NCBI RefSeq assembly: GCF_003205575.1
Contig: NZ_PYBW01000038.1
Location: 1-64,000, forward strand
From: Streptomyces tateyamensis
GTDB lineage: Bacteria > Actinomycetota > Actinomycetes > Streptomycetales > Streptomycetaceae
DNA length: 64,000 nucleotides
Direction: 5' to 3'
In this document: positions 16,684-25,622 of the stretch, one piece after another
Numbering within the stretch: position 1 is the stretch's first letter
Layout: each line of letters starts with the position of its first letter
Position numbers and translations under genes: made by a program
Notes under the pieces: generated by a model
What the model saw: only the letters and a program-made list of their open reading frames with translations
What the model was told of the DNA's origin: nothing
The model's database searches: none

Positions 16684-18741
16684 TCAGCTGATCGCGAAGT
16701 CGTCACCGTAGACGTTGCCCTGGGCGTACCAGCCGTGCAGGTAGACGGTCACGGTGCCGTTGGCGCCGGTGGTGAAGGGGACCGAGAGCTTGGTCCAGCC
16801 GGAGGCGGAGGTCCAGGTGGACCCGGTCGCGCCGCCGCTGACGCCGAGGTAGGCGTAGTTGCCCTGGACCCAGCCGGTCAGCGTGTAGGCGTGGTTGGGC
16901 AGCAGGGTGACGGTCTGGTCGCACTCGCCGGTCTGGCTGCCGGTGGGCGCGGCCAGCAGCGCGTGGGAGCCGGAGTGCACCGGGGTGGAGACCACCGCGC
17001 CGCCGCTCTGGCAGGTCCACGGGCTCAGGCTGCCGCTCTCCAGGCCGCCGTTGACCAGCGAGCCGCCGGCGGACCCGCCGGTGACGGTCAGGGTGTAGGT
17101 GGCGGTGTGGGTGCCGGAGGCGGCGGTGCCGGTGACGGTGAGCGGGTAGCTGCCGGGGGCGGTGGCCGCGGTGGTGCTGATGCTCAGTGTCGCGCTGTTG
17201 CCGGCGGTGACCGAGGCGGGGCTGATGCTGGCGGTGACGCCGGCGGGGGCGCCGGAGACGGAGAGTGCCACCGACTGCGCCGAGCCCGAGGTCACGGCCG
17301 TCGCGATGCTCGCCGAGGCCGAGGAGCCGGCCGCGACCGAACCCGCAGCCGGCGAGGCCGCGAGCGAGAAGTCGTTGGCCGTGGTGCCGGTGACGGTCAG
17401 GGTGTAGGTGGCGGTGTGGGTGCCGGAGGCGGCGGTGCCGGTGACGGTGAGCGGGTAGCTGCCGGGGGCGGTGGCCGCGGTGGTGCTGATGCTCAGTGTC
17501 GCGCTGTTGCCGGCGGTGACCGAGGCGGGGCTGATGCTGGCGGTGACGCCGGCGGGGGCGCCGGAGACGGAGAGCGCCACCGACTGCGCCGAGCCCGAGG
17601 TCACGGCCGTCGCGATGCTCGCCGAGGTGGAGGAGCCCGGAGCCACCGAGCCGGCCGCCGGCGAGTCGCTCAGCGAGAAGTCGTTGGTGGTGGTCCCGCC
17701 GCCCGAGGTGAACGGCTCCAGCGCGTGGCTGAAGTCCCAGGTGCCCTGGGCGATCCCGGAGCAGGTGTCGGAGCCCGCGGTGCCCACGCAGCCGCCGTTG
17801 TCGCGCTGCAGCGCCCAGAACGACAGGGTGTTGATCCCCTTCCCGGTGGCCCAGGTCTGGACGTTCTTCGCGTCGGCCACCGTGGTGGTCTCGGCCGCGC
17901 CGAAGTCGTCGATGCCCGGCATCAGGATGATGCCGATCGAACCCCACAGCTGGGCGGCCGACTTGCTCGGGTAGAGCTTGGCCAGCTGGCCGTAGAGGCC
18001 GGTCGCCGCGTTCTCCGCGTCGGTGCCCATCTCGTGGGAGGCGTTGTCGTAGTAGTCGAACGTCATGATGTTGACCACGTCGATGCGCGCGTTGTTGGTG
18101 ACCGCGTTCTTCAGCACTGCCAGGCCGGAGGAGGCCAGGCCGCTGGTGGTGGTCGGCAGGGTGTAGGAGAACTGGACGGTGCGCCCGTTCGCCGCGGCCC
18201 AGTCCTCGACCAGCTTGACCGCCTTGTTGCGCCGGTCGATGCCGGCGGTGTTGGTCAGCGAGTTGTCCTCGGTGTCCAGGTCGATCCGGCTGACGTTGTA
18301 GGTGGTGATCACCGACTCGTAGGCCGCCGCGATCTTGTTGACGTCGGTGCAGCTGTCGGCGATCTCGGTGCCGCCGTTGTCGGCGGCGTAACCGCCGAAG
18401 GAGGGGATGACGTCACCGCCGTTCTGCTGCACGGTGGCGATGTCGCTGCCGAAGTTGGCGCTGGTGATCGGCGTGCCGGTGCTGCCGTTCCAGTACGGGG
18501 TGCACGAGCCCTTGGTGTCGGCCTGGACGAAGGCCATGCTCAGGTACTTGTTGCCGGACTGGGAGGCCTGCGAGGTGAGGCTGCCCGGGGTGTACGCCTC
18601 GTAGTAGGGGGCGAAGACGTGCGCGGGCAGCGGGGTCCCGGTGGCGGCGTGGGCGGCGGTGCCGCCGACCAGCAGGCCGGCCGAGGCGGCCAGGGTGGCG
18701 CCGGTGGTCAGCACCGCCTGGAGGGATCTGTGAAGTCGCAT
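16684..18741 (-). CDS. Secreted GH18 chitinase with two repeats and C-terminal CBM-like domain
   Basis: 685 aa. Signal peptide [20 protein letters not shown] with cleavage near AHAAT. The GH18 domain (about 30-345) has [11 protein letters not shown] and the catalytic motif [11 protein letters not shown], with Glu158 as acid/base; NIMTFDYYD and FWALQRDN complete the barrel. Two near-identical domains of about 103 residues follow, each starting NDFSL and carrying a run like [17 protein letters not shown], then a C-terminal module (about 590-685) like a carbohydrate-binding jelly roll. GGAG precedes the ATG. The promoter has a DasR-like site between -35 and -10, so repression relieved by N-acetylglucosamine signals is expected. 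Confidence 0.9.
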   Translation of the reverse strand: MRLHRSLQAVLTTGATLAASAGLLVGGTAAHAATGTPLPAHVFAPYYEAYTPGSLTSQASQSGNKYLSMAFVQADTKGSCTPYWNGSTGTPITSANFGSDIATVQQNGGDVIPSFGGYAADNGGTEIADSCTDVNKIAAAYESVITTYNVSRIDLDTEDNSLTNTAGIDRRNKAVKLVEDWAAANGRTVQFSYTLPTTTSGLASSGLAVLKNAVTNNARIDVVNIMTFDYYDNASHEMGTDAENAATGLYGQLAKLYPSKSAAQLWGSIGIILMPGIDDFGAAETTTVADAKNVQTWATGKGINTLSFWALQRDNGGCVGTAGSDTCSGIAQGTWDFSHALEPFTSGGGTTTNDFSLSDSPAAGSVAPGSSTSASIATAVTSGSAQSVALSVSGAPAGVTASISPASVTAGNSATLSISTTAATAPGSYPLTVTGTAASGTHTATYTLTVTGTTANDFSLAASPAAGSVAAGSSASASIATAVTSGSAQSVALSVSGAPAGVTASISPASVTAGNSATLSISTTAATAPGSYPLTVTGTAASGTHTATYTLTVTGGSAGGSLVNGGLESGSLSPWTCQSGGAVVSTPVHSGSHALLAAPTGSQTGECDQTVTLLPNHAYTLTGWVQGNYAYLGVSGGATGSTWTSASGWTKLSVPFTTGANGTVTVYLHGWYAQGNVYGDDFAIS
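17082..17698 (-). repeat. 309-bp tandem duplication inside the chitinase gene
   Basis: Two head-to-tail copies with a 309-bp period. About 235 bp of each unit (17082-17318 and 17391-17627) are almost identical at DNA level; the linker ends differ. It encodes two copies of a beta-rich domain between catalytic and binding modules. Confidence 0.9.
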
Positions 18742-18958
18742 CAAGTGCTCCAGCAGACGTGTATGGGGGAAGGTGGCACGCGAACGGGTGGTGCATCGGG
18801 TGGTGCAGGTTTTGCGCATGACAACGACCGGCGAAATGCTGCCGGTATGGCGGTCAAGTAGCGCAGAAAAGGGGGTGGTTGGGCGAAAAGGGCAGGGCGT
18901 GGCCCCGCCGGCCGGTGGTCACACCCCCACAGTGCATCCGGTCGGATGGACAGGTCCC

Positions 18959-18987
18959 ATAGTTGGACTAGACCAGTTGTCTGTCAA
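18959..18987 (-). promoter_or_regulatory. Chitinase promoter with DasR-like site
   Basis: On the minus strand TTGACA (18982-18987) and AACTAT (18959-18964) are separated by 17 bp. The spacer contains ACTGGTCTAGTCCAAC (18962-18977), which matches the dre consensus ACTGGTCTAGACCAGT at 13 of 16 positions. A DasR site between -35 and -10 is the known layout of streptomycete chitinase promoters. The start codon is about 215 bp downstream, leaving a long 5' leader. Confidence 0.82.
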
Positions 18988-19072
18988 GAGTCCTAACAAT
19001 CAATCAGCCCGGCCCGCTGCGCCCCGGGCCCCGCCGGACGGGACGCGACGGATCCTCAATCACCCTGCGGCG

Positions 19073-19525
19073 TCAGCGAGTTCCGGATGTCAGCAGATGG
19101 CCGCTGACGCCCAGCAGAGAGGGCTCGGACTCCGCGGCGCGCAGCGCGGCCAGCACCAGCGCGCGCTGCTCGGGGTCGTCCAGCCGCTCCTCGACGCCCA
19201 GCAGCCAGGCAGCACCCTCCAGGCCGTACTGTCCGCGCGGTTCGAGCCCCGCCGCGGCGAACTCCACCGGCACCTCGGCGGGCAGGTGGAAGTAGGCGGT
19301 GGTGAACAGGTTCTGCTCGGAGGCCGGGCGCAGTATGCCGTCGGCCACGCACGCGGAGGTGGCAAGGCGGTTGGCCGGCTCGAAGTAGGCACCCGAGCGC
19401 ATGGTGTCGTGCAGCCCCGCGAAGCGGTTGATGGTGGCGGCCACCACCAGCCCGCCCGGGCGGACCACCCGGCAGGCCTCCGCCAGGGCGCGCAGGCGGT
19501 CGGCCGGACCGTGCGCAAACAGGTT
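19073..19525 (-). pseudogene. 5'-truncated SAM methyltransferase remnant
   Basis: The frame encodes the C-terminal half of a class I methyltransferase: ADRLRALAEACRVVRPGG, then LVVAATINRFAGLHDTM and QNLFTTAYFHLP. The SAM-binding glycine loop that should precede it is missing, and upstream of about 19525 the frame turns into non-coding-like Arg/Gly-rich sequence. No ribosome site or sensible start is seen. I read it as a decayed gene. Confidence 0.65.
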
Positions 19526-19674
19526 TCGGGCGGCTACCCGGCGTGACCGGGCTGGTGAGCATCCCCACAGGGTGATGCCCACTACGTCGCGTCCCGACCG
19601 CCGCCAGCCGCCGGGTTGAGCGGATCCGGCGCTCCTGGGTGACCGGACGGCTACCTGGCGTGCCGCAGGGGTGT

Positions 19675-19905
19675 TTGCCGCCTGGCGGCGGATCACGTTA
19701 AACCTGGACGAGTCGCCAAGCGCGCCGCCCCCACCCGGTTCGACTCCGGGACCGCACCATCCTCGGCGGAGCGCTTTCCGTACGGCACCGACCGGCTTCC
19801 GGGGTGCCCCACGGTCACCGGCGCGTCCACGCTCCAGCGCACGGCCCCCCGGCCGCGCTGCCGCCGTGCGCCCGGAGGCCGGCAACACCGAAGAGGTAAT
19901 CCTTG
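19675..19905 (+). promoter_or_regulatory. Promoter and about 195-nt structured leader of the SLT protein gene
   Basis: TTGCCG (19675-19680), 17 bp, TTAAAC (19698-19703) form a good sigma-70-type promoter. The transcript would carry a leader of about 195 nt before the ATG at 19906. It contains a hairpin at 19734-19750 (CCCGG, loop TTCGACT, CCGGG) that mimics a tRNA T-arm. Cell-wall hydrolase genes in this group are often riboswitch-controlled; I did not see the conserved c-di-AMP (ydaO) core. Confidence 0.55.
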
Positions 19906-20706
19906 ATGCGCAGCGCCCTGATGACCACCGTTCGCAACCGATCGTCCGTGGTCCTCGCCTCGGCCGGCCTGGCCACCGCCTGTGCCGTCTCCGCCGTGGC
20001 CTTCGCGCTCCCCTCGGACGCCGCCGGCGTGGTCGGCGCCCACGCCGCTCCTGCCGCGACCGCGCAGGGTGCTGAGCTCAAGCTGTCCCACACCGGGGCC
20101 CCTACCGGCTCCACCGTCGCCGTGGCCGCGGGCGACGCCTCCAAGATCGAGAGCGCGCCGTACCTCAAGGGCGCCGACAAGAACGGGGCCGGCCACACCG
20201 TGACCGCCGCGCCGTTCACCGGCGGCGAGCAGGCCAAGCCGGCCACCCCGGCCGCGCAGCCGACCCAGCAGGCGCAGCCCGCCGCCGCGGAGCAGCCCGC
20301 GCAGCCGGCTCCCGCCCCGCAGCCGGCCGCCCAGCCCGCACCGCAGGACAACCAGGCCGCCTCGCGCTCCGAGGACCGCCCGGCGCTGGCCGCCGCCCCG
20401 GTGGCCACCGACACCAGCCCGAGCGGCCTGCGCGCGCTGGCGCAGAGCATGGTGCCGGCGGGCCAGTGGAACTCCTTCGCCAACATCGTCAACCACGAGA
20501 GCAGCTGGAACCTGACGGCCACCAACCCGTCCTCCGGCTCCTACGGCCTGGGCCAGGCCCTGCCGGCCAGCAAGATGGCCTCGGCGGGCTCGGACTGGCG
20601 GACCAACCCGGTCACCCAGATCAAGTGGACGCTGAACTACATGAACGAGCGCTACGGCAGCCCGAACGCCGCGTGGGTGTTCTGGCAGAACCACCACTGG
20701 TACTGA
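19906..20706 (+). CDS. Secreted SLT-type lytic transglycosylase-like protein
   Basis: 266 aa with a signal peptide (RNRSSVVLASAGLATACAVS) and a long Pro/Ala/Gln-rich linker (about residues 105-165). The C-terminal 80 residues form a small SLT/goose-lysozyme-like domain: WNSFANIVNHESSWNLTATN, with the Glu of NHESSWN as catalytic residue, then SGSYGLGQALPASKM. It probably trims peptidoglycan outside the membrane. The ATG at 19906 is chosen with AAGAGG upstream; a TTG directly precedes it. A strong shared terminator follows. Confidence 0.85.
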   Translation: MRSALMTTVRNRSSVVLASAGLATACAVSAVAFALPSDAAGVVGAHAAPAATAQGAELKLSHTGAPTGSTVAVAAGDASKIESAPYLKGADKNGAGHTVTAAPFTGGEQAKPATPAAQPTQQAQPAAAEQPAQPAPAPQPAAQPAPQDNQAASRSEDRPALAAAPVATDTSPSGLRALAQSMVPAGQWNSFANIVNHESSWNLTATNPSSGSYGLGQALPASKMASAGSDWRTNPVTQIKWTLNYMNERYGSPNAAWVFWQNHHWY

Positions 20707-20726
20707 TCGGCCGCCGGTACCGATGT

Positions 20727-20764
20727 GACGAGCCCCGGGGAGCACACGCTCCCCGGGGCTCGTC
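20727..20764. terminator. Bidirectional terminator, 17-bp perfect stem
   Basis: Left arm 20727-20743 and right arm 20748-20764 are exact complements around ACAC. It separates the convergent SLT gene and the betaine-type ABC operon, and can serve both. Confidence 0.88.
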
Positions 20765-20775
20765 GTGCGTGCGGG

Positions 20776-21726
20776 TCAGCCCAGGCCGTTGGCCTTGACC
20801 CAGTCCTTGGCGACCGCCGACGGGTCGTCCTTGTCCACCGCGACCCGCTTCATCAGCGCCGTCAGCCCCGCCGTGTCGAGCTTGGCGGAGACCGCGTTCA
20901 GCGCGGCCGTCACCGTGGGGTTGACGCCCGCCTTGTTCACCAGCGGGGTGACGTTCTGCACACCGAACACGTTCTTCGGGTCGTCCAGCGCCACCAGGCC
21001 CAGCGAGACCAGCTTGGGGTCGGTGGTGAACACGTTGCCCACCTGGATCGTCCCGTCCTTGAGCGCGTTCGCCGTGGTGTCCCCGGTCGGCTTCCACTCC
21101 TTGAAGGTCAGCCCGTACGCGTCCTTGAACTGCTGCTCGCGCCGCGTCTTGAACTCCGGCGGGCCGCCGATGCTGAACTGGCCCGCCTGGCTCGCCAGGT
21201 CGGCGATCGTCTTCAGGTTGAACTTGGCCGCGGTGTCCTTGCTGACCGTCAGCGAGTCCTTGTCCTCGGCCGGGGAGGAGGTCAGGATGCCCAGGGTGCC
21301 GGGCAGCTCCTTGGTCAGCGCCGCGTTCACGTCCGGGGTGGTGACGGCGGTCGCCTTCGCGTCCAGGAACTGCAGCAGCGCGCCGTTGTACTCCGGCAGT
21401 ACCGTCAGGCTGCCGTCCTTGATCTGCCCGTAGAGCAGTTCACGGCTGCCGATGTTGAACTTCTCGGTCACCTTGACGCCCTTGGCCTGCAGCGCCTGCG
21501 AGTAGATCGAGGCCAGCAGCACGTTCTCCGGGTAGTTGGCCGAGCCGATCACCACCGGACCGGAGGCACCGGGGGCACCGGAGCCACCGGCGGAGGCGGC
21601 GGGCGAGCCGCCGGCCGGGGCGCCGGCCGCCAGCGGGTCCTTCGCGGAGCTGGAGCAGGCGGTGAGCGAGACGGCGACGGCCGCCGCCAGCACGGCCCCG
21701 GACAGGGTGCGTGAGCGCAGGATCAT
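20776..21726 (-). CDS. Glycine betaine/choline-type ABC substrate-binding lipoprotein
   Basis: 316-aa OpuCC/ProX-like binding protein. A lipoprotein signal ends at VSLTACSSS, so the Cys anchors it to the membrane. After a Gly/Ala/Ser linker the domain begins VVIGSANYPENVLLASIYSQ and continues with LTVLPEYNGALL and QVGNVFTTDPKLV. It is the last gene of an ATPase-permease-permease-binding protein operon, 54 bp after the second permease. The ligand is probably a quaternary amine, serving osmoprotection or carbon use. Confidence 0.88.
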   Translation of the reverse strand: MILRSRTLSGAVLAAAVAVSLTACSSSAKDPLAAGAPAGGSPAASAGGSGAPGASGPVVIGSANYPENVLLASIYSQALQAKGVKVTEKFNIGSRELLYGQIKDGSLTVLPEYNGALLQFLDAKATAVTTPDVNAALTKELPGTLGILTSSPAEDKDSLTVSKDTAAKFNLKTIADLASQAGQFSIGGPPEFKTRREQQFKDAYGLTFKEWKPTGDTTANALKDGTIQVGNVFTTDPKLVSLGLVALDDPKNVFGVQNVTPLVNKAGVNPTVTAALNAVSAKLDTAGLTALMKRVAVDKDDPSAVAKDWVKANGLG

Positions 21727-21780
21727 CGGAAAGGTCCTTTCACAACGGGAAAAGGAGAAAAAGGAGAAAAGGGAAAGCGG

Positions 21781-22452
21781 TCAGCCGCGCGACCGGCGCA
21801 GCCCGGCGGGCAGCGCGAAGCGGTTGAGCAGGGCGAAGAGCAGTTGGGTGGCCACCGCCAGCAGCACCACCAGCAGGGCCCCGCCGAAGGTCTGCGGGAA
21901 GTCGCGGGTGGCCAGGCCGTCCACCACGTACCGGCCGAGCCCGCCCAGCCCGACGTAGGCGGCCACCGTGGCGGTGGCGATCACCTGGACCGCGGCGGTG
22001 CGCAGCCCGGCCAGCAGCGCGGGCAGCGCCCACGGGACGCAGACCTGCCGGAGCACCTGGGGATGGGTCAGCCCGATGCCGCGGGCCGCGTCGCGCAGGT
22101 CCGGATCGGTGGACCGCACCCCCTCGCAGGCGGCCACCAGCAGCACGGGGGCGGCCAGCGCGACCAGCGGCACCAGCACCGCCGAGTCGCCCACCCCGGC
22201 CACCAGCACCGCCAGGGTGACCAGCCCGAGGGTGGGCAGCGCCCGGGCGGCCCCGGTCAGCGCCGTCACCAGCCCCGCCGCCCGGCCGGTGTAGCCGAGC
22301 AGCAGGCCCAGCGGGACCGCCAGCAGCACGGCCAGCCCCAGCGCCTCGCCGGAGAGCAGCAGGTGCTCGCCGACCCGGTGGACGATCGAGTCGGGGCCGT
22401 GCTGGCGGTCCGGCGCGGAGAAGAACGTGGAAAGCCAGGAGAACCAGTTCAC
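21781..22452 (-). CDS. ABC permease, betaine/choline type (second)
   Basis: 223 aa, about 5-6 membrane helices, with the permease EAA loop RDAARGIGLTHPQVLRQV. The true start is the GTG at 22452 (VNWFSWLSTFF), which overlaps the stop of the first permease by GTGA; the longer open frame upstream is a shadow. OpuCB/OpuCD type. Confidence 0.88.
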   Translation of the reverse strand: MNWFSWLSTFFSAPDRQHGPDSIVHRVGEHLLLSGEALGLAVLLAVPLGLLLGYTGRAAGLVTALTGAARALPTLGLVTLAVLVAGVGDSAVLVPLVALAAPVLLVAACEGVRSTDPDLRDAARGIGLTHPQVLRQVCVPWALPALLAGLRTAAVQVIATATVAAYVGLGGLGRYVVDGLATRDFPQTFGGALLVVLLAVATQLLFALLNRFALPAGLRRSRG

Positions 22453-23117
22453 CGGCCCGCCACCGCCTCGCGCCGGGCCCAGGGCGCCAGCACCCGGCGG
22501 GCCAGCAGCAGCACCGCGTCGGTGGCCAGCGCCAGCGCCGCGGTGAGCACGATGCCCGCGATGATCGGGGTCGGGAAGGTGCGCTGGAAGCCGTCGATGA
22601 ACAGGTAGCCCAGCCCGCCGCGCCCCACCAGCGCGCCCACGCTGGCCAGCGAGATGCTGGAGACCGCCGCCACCCGCAGCCCCGCCACCAGGTAGGGCAC
22701 CGCGGCCGGCAGCTCGACCGCGGCCAGCCGGCGCCACGGGCCGTACCCGAGGGCGGTGGCCGCCTGGCGCACCGGCTCGGGCACCGCGCGCAGCCCGTCC
22801 ACCGTGGTGGGCAGCAGCACCGCCAGCGCGTAGCAGGTCAGCGGGATCATCACGGTGGCCTGGGTGGCCAGGCCGGTGTACGGGATCAGCACCACGAAGA
22901 CCGCGAGCGCGGGCAGCGCGTAGACGACGTTGAAGACCGCGGCCAGCGGCTGGTAGAGCCGCGGGAAGCGGGCGCAGACCAGGCCGAGCGGCACCGCGCC
23001 GGCCAGCGCGATCAGCACCGGGAGCAGGGCGATCACGGCATGGTCGAGCAGCAGCCCGCGCAGGTAGTCGGTGTGGGTGGCCAGCCAGTGCCAGCGGACC
23101 AGGGGTTCATCGCCCAC
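22449..23117 (-). CDS. ABC permease, betaine/choline type (first)
   Basis: 222 aa, binding-protein-dependent inner membrane component with the coupling motif RQAATALGYGPWRRLAAVEL. It begins at a GTG inside the end of the ATPase gene (11-bp overlap) and ends in the second permease start. Two permeases of equal size beside one ATPase and one OpuCC-like lipoprotein match OpuC/OpuB transporters. Confidence 0.88.
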   Translation of the reverse strand: MGDEPLVRWHWLATHTDYLRGLLLDHAVIALLPVLIALAGAVPLGLVCARFPRLYQPLAAVFNVVYALPALAVFVVLIPYTGLATQATVMIPLTCYALAVLLPTTVDGLRAVPEPVRQAATALGYGPWRRLAAVELPAAVPYLVAGLRVAAVSSISLASVGALVGRGGLGYLFIDGFQRTFPTPIIAGIVLTAALALATDAVLLLARRVLAPWARREAVAGR

Positions 23118-24195
23118 GGCCGCCCCCGCCCGCTATCTCGTCGCCCGCCGCGGCGACGGCGGCCACCGCCTGCGGGCCGGCCGCGTCCAGCGCGTCCAGC
23201 ACCGCCTCGCGGGCGGCCAGGCCGAGCACCCGGCCGTCCTCGTCGACCGCGACGGCGGCCCGGGCGGGGGAGAGCACGGCGCTGTCCAGCGCGGTGCGCA
23301 GGGTGTCCAGGCCCGGCTGGTAGACCGTCACCTGACGGACCGTCTCGCCCGGGCCGGACCAGCCGGTCGGGCGGCCGTCCTGGTCGACCGTCAGGGTCCA
23401 GCCCCGGTGCGGCTGCCCGGCCGGCAGCAGCGCGATGCCGGCCGCCGGACGCAGCCCCAGACCGCGCAGGCCGCGGTCCCGGCCGAGGAACTGGGCCACC
23501 TGCTCGTCGGCCGGCGCGGACAGCAGGGTGGCCGGGTCGGCGACCTGGCCGATCCGGCCGTACTCGCGCAGCACCACGATCTGGTCGCCGAGCCGCACCG
23601 CCTCCTCGATGTCGTGGGTGACGAAGAGCACCGTCTTGTTCAGCTCGGCCTGCAGGCGCAGCAGCTCCTCCTGCAGCCCCGCCCGGACCACCGGGTCCAC
23701 GGCGCTGAACGGCTCGTCCATCAGGAGCAGCGGCGGGTCGGCGGCCAGCGCCCGGGCCACCCCGACTCGCTGCTGCTGGCCGCCGGAGAGCTGGAACGGG
23801 TAGCGCTTGGCGGTCTCCGGCGCGAGCCCGACCAGCTCCAGCAGCTCCATCGCCCGGCTGCGGGCCCGCTTGCGGTCCCAGCCCAGCAGATACGGCACGG
23901 TGGCGATGTTGTCCAGCACCCTGCGGTGCGGGAACAGCCCGGCCTGCTGGATCACGTAGCCGATGCCGCGGCGCAGCTTGGCCGGCTCCAGCTGGGCCAC
24001 GTCGGTGCCGTCCAGCAGCACCCGGCCGCTGGTCGGCTCGACCATCCGGTTGACCATGCGCAGGAGGGTGGTCTTGCCGCAGCCGGAGGGGCCCACCAGG
24101 ACGGTGGTCCGCCCGGCCGGGACGGTGAGGTCCAACTCCTCGACGGCGATCGTGCCGTCGGGGTGGCGCTTGCCGGCGCCGTCGAATCTGATCAC
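23107..24195 (-). CDS. ABC ATPase, betaine/choline type
   Basis: 362 aa from a GTG with AGGAAG upstream. Walker A is VGPSGCGKTTLLRMVNRMV, the Q-loop YVIQQAGLFPH, signature LSGGQQQRVGVARAL and Walker B PLLLMDEPFSAVDP; H-loop VTHDIEEAV. About 90 residues follow the ATPase core and look like a degenerate CBS module, which in OpuA-type systems senses ionic strength. First gene of the four-gene importer operon. Confidence 0.9.
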   Translation of the reverse strand: MIRFDGAGKRHPDGTIAVEELDLTVPAGRTTVLVGPSGCGKTTLLRMVNRMVEPTSGRVLLDGTDVAQLEPAKLRRGIGYVIQQAGLFPHRRVLDNIATVPYLLGWDRKRARSRAMELLELVGLAPETAKRYPFQLSGGQQQRVGVARALAADPPLLLMDEPFSAVDPVVRAGLQEELLRLQAELNKTVLFVTHDIEEAVRLGDQIVVLREYGRIGQVADPATLLSAPADEQVAQFLGRDRGLRGLGLRPAAGIALLPAGQPHRGWTLTVDQDGRPTGWSGPGETVRQVTVYQPGLDTLRTALDSAVLSPARAAVAVDEDGRVLGLAAREAVLDALDAAGPQAVAAVAAAGDEIAGGGGRGR

Positions 24196-24391
24196 GTGAG
24201 CTTCCTGCGCAGGGGTGCCGGGGCACCGAAGTGTGCGGTGGTGCGGTCGGGAGTCTGAGACTGTGTCAGCACAAACACCCGGGGCGCTTGCCCTTGCCAG
24301 GTCCAAGGGAAACCCCGAACCATCATGCGTGACGCATCTGACACGCGGGTCGAACGGAGGTTCCCCCCGGTCCGCGGCTGCCGGGGGCCGG

Positions 24392-24781
24392 TCAGTCGCC
24401 GCCCGGGACGGTGGGCAGGCCGGCCGCCGCCCAGGCGACGAAACCGCCGTCCAGGTCGGTCGCCCGGTGCAGGCCCAGCTCGCGCAGCGTGGCCGCCGCC
24501 AGGCTGGAGGCGTAGCCCTCGGAGCAGACCACCACCACCGGCAGGTCGTACCCGGTGGCCTGCGGGATCCGGTGACTGCCCGTCGGATCCAGGCGCCACT
24601 CCAGTACGTTGCGCTCCAGCACCACCGCGTCCGGGATCTGCCCCTCCCGGGCCCGCTGCGCGGCCGGGCGGATGTCCACCAGGAAGGCCTCGCCGCGCTG
24701 CCGGGCCAGGTACGCCTCCTGCGGGCCCGGGCGGTGCACCCCCGCTCGGGCCCGGGCCACCAGCTGGTCCACCGTGGTCAC
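24392..24781 (-). CDS. Rhodanese-like sulfurtransferase
   Basis: 129-aa single rhodanese domain from a GTG that overlaps the cysteine dioxygenase stop (GTGA). The active-site loop is VVVVCSEGYASSLAA with the sulfur-carrying Cys, and FLVDIRPAAQRARE is the conserved first half. Coupling to cysteine dioxygenase suggests a role in handling sulfane sulfur or sulfinate products of cysteine breakdown. Confidence 0.88.
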   Translation of the reverse strand: MTTVDQLVARARAGVHRPGPQEAYLARQRGEAFLVDIRPAAQRAREGQIPDAVVLERNVLEWRLDPTGSHRIPQATGYDLPVVVVCSEGYASSLAAATLRELGLHRATDLDGGFVAWAAAGLPTVPGGD

Positions 24782-25305
24782 CACTGGTCCGCCCCCTCCA
24801 CCACGGTCGGGCGCAGGCCGCCGGCCCGCAGCTCGAAGCGGGCGATCTCGCTCAGCGGCGGGGAGTAGGCGTGCAGCGAGACCGCCGGGCCGGTGCCGGT
24901 GTTGCGCACGTCGTGCAGGAACTGCGGGCCGAACGCCCGGGTGGTGCCCGCGGTCAGCCGGCGGCTGCGCAGCTGCCCGTGATCGTCGTGGTGGCGGGGT
25001 CGGCCGGGTCCGCCGGGTCCGCCGGGCTCGTCGTTCTCGTCGTTCGCGCCGAGTTCGCTGCCGAGCGAGAGCTCCTCCAACTCGCCCAGCGCCACGGCGA
25101 AGGCGCCGCGCGAACCGCCGTGGTCGTGGAAGCCGGTCGCGTGGCCCGGCAGCCAGCTGATCAGCCAGACCTCGTGCTCCTCGGTCAGGCTGAGCCGCTC
25201 GTACCAGCGGTCCTCGGCGGCCAGGCGGACCTTGCCGATCCACTCCTCGGGGCGTTCGGCCAGGTCGGCGACGATGCCGCGCAGGGCGGCCGGGGTCAGG
25301 GGCAT
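24778..25305 (-). CDS. Cysteine dioxygenase
   Basis: 175-aa cupin that oxidises cysteine to cysteine sulfinate with non-haem iron. His60, His62 (GFHDHGGSRGAF) and His131 (QFLHDVRN) are the expected iron ligands. Unusually a low-complexity loop, about residues 83-111, rich in Gly, Pro, Asp and His, interrupts the cupin; its DNA contains short repeats of a CCGGGTCCG type. It is first in a two-gene operon with the rhodanese and lies 232 bp downstream of a Cys-containing leader peptide. Confidence 0.88.
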   Translation of the reverse strand: MPLTPAALRGIVADLAERPEEWIGKVRLAAEDRWYERLSLTEEHEVWLISWLPGHATGFHDHGGSRGAFAVALGELEELSLGSELGANDENDEPGGPGGPGRPRHHDDHGQLRSRRLTAGTTRAFGPQFLHDVRNTGTGPAVSLHAYSPPLSEIARFELRAGGLRPTVVEGADQW

Positions 25306-25537
25306 TGGTGGTCCTCGGGAGGTGTGTGGGTGCGCGGTGGCGAGGTGTTGACGAGTCGACGAGTCGCGGAGCCGACGAGTCGACGAGCCGAGGTGTCGAT
25401 GTCCGACCGGGACGCGTCAGCAGGTCGACACGGCGACGGAGGGAGGAGCAGGCGGTGGCCGCGGAGCCGAGGACGAAAGCCGGTCGGCGGCGTGCGGCGG
25501 AAGGGGGACGGCCGGTCAGCGGCCCGTCAGGGAGCGG
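25306..25537 (-). other. Leader region between Cys peptide and cysteine dioxygenase
   Basis: Untranslated stretch of 232 bp. It contains repeated GACGAGTC/GACGAGCC motifs at 25351-25395 (tandem, 12-15-bp spacing), which on the RNA could form alternative pairings. With the leader peptide upstream it is the natural place for an attenuation or antiterminator structure; I could not fold it reliably. Confidence 0.4.
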
Positions 25538-25615
25538 TCAGCAGGCACACATGTCGCTCGCCTGGCGTCGCAGATCGACGTGCAGGCGGCAGACCAGGAA
25601 GGTGCCGAGCTCCAT
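25538..25615 (-). CDS. Cysteine-containing leader peptide (attenuator uORF)
   Basis: 25 aa, starting MELGTFLVCRLHVDL and ending SDMCAC just before the stop. The RLHVDLRRQ core matches the actinobacterial leader peptides found before sulfur and cysteine genes. Three Cys codons, two of them in the last three positions, would stall ribosomes when Cys-tRNA is scarce. The ATG lies 7 nt after the -10, so the mRNA is leaderless or nearly so. The cysteine dioxygenase-rhodanese pair follows, so cysteine-responsive attenuation of a cysteine-degrading operon is the inferred role. Confidence 0.78.
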   Translation of the reverse strand: MELGTFLVCRLHVDLRRQASDMCAC

Positions 25616-25622
25616 GGTCGAG

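Noticed and set aside
19734..19758. tRNA gene 3' end or attachment site
   Set aside because: The CCCGG-TTCGACT-CCGGG arm looks like a T-arm, but no matching acceptor, D or anticodon arms lie upstream and it falls inside an mRNA leader.
19704..19905. c-di-AMP (ydaO) riboswitch
   Set aside because: Expected for muralytic genes, but the conserved GGGGUGAA and GUCAGCUAACC-like segments are not seen.
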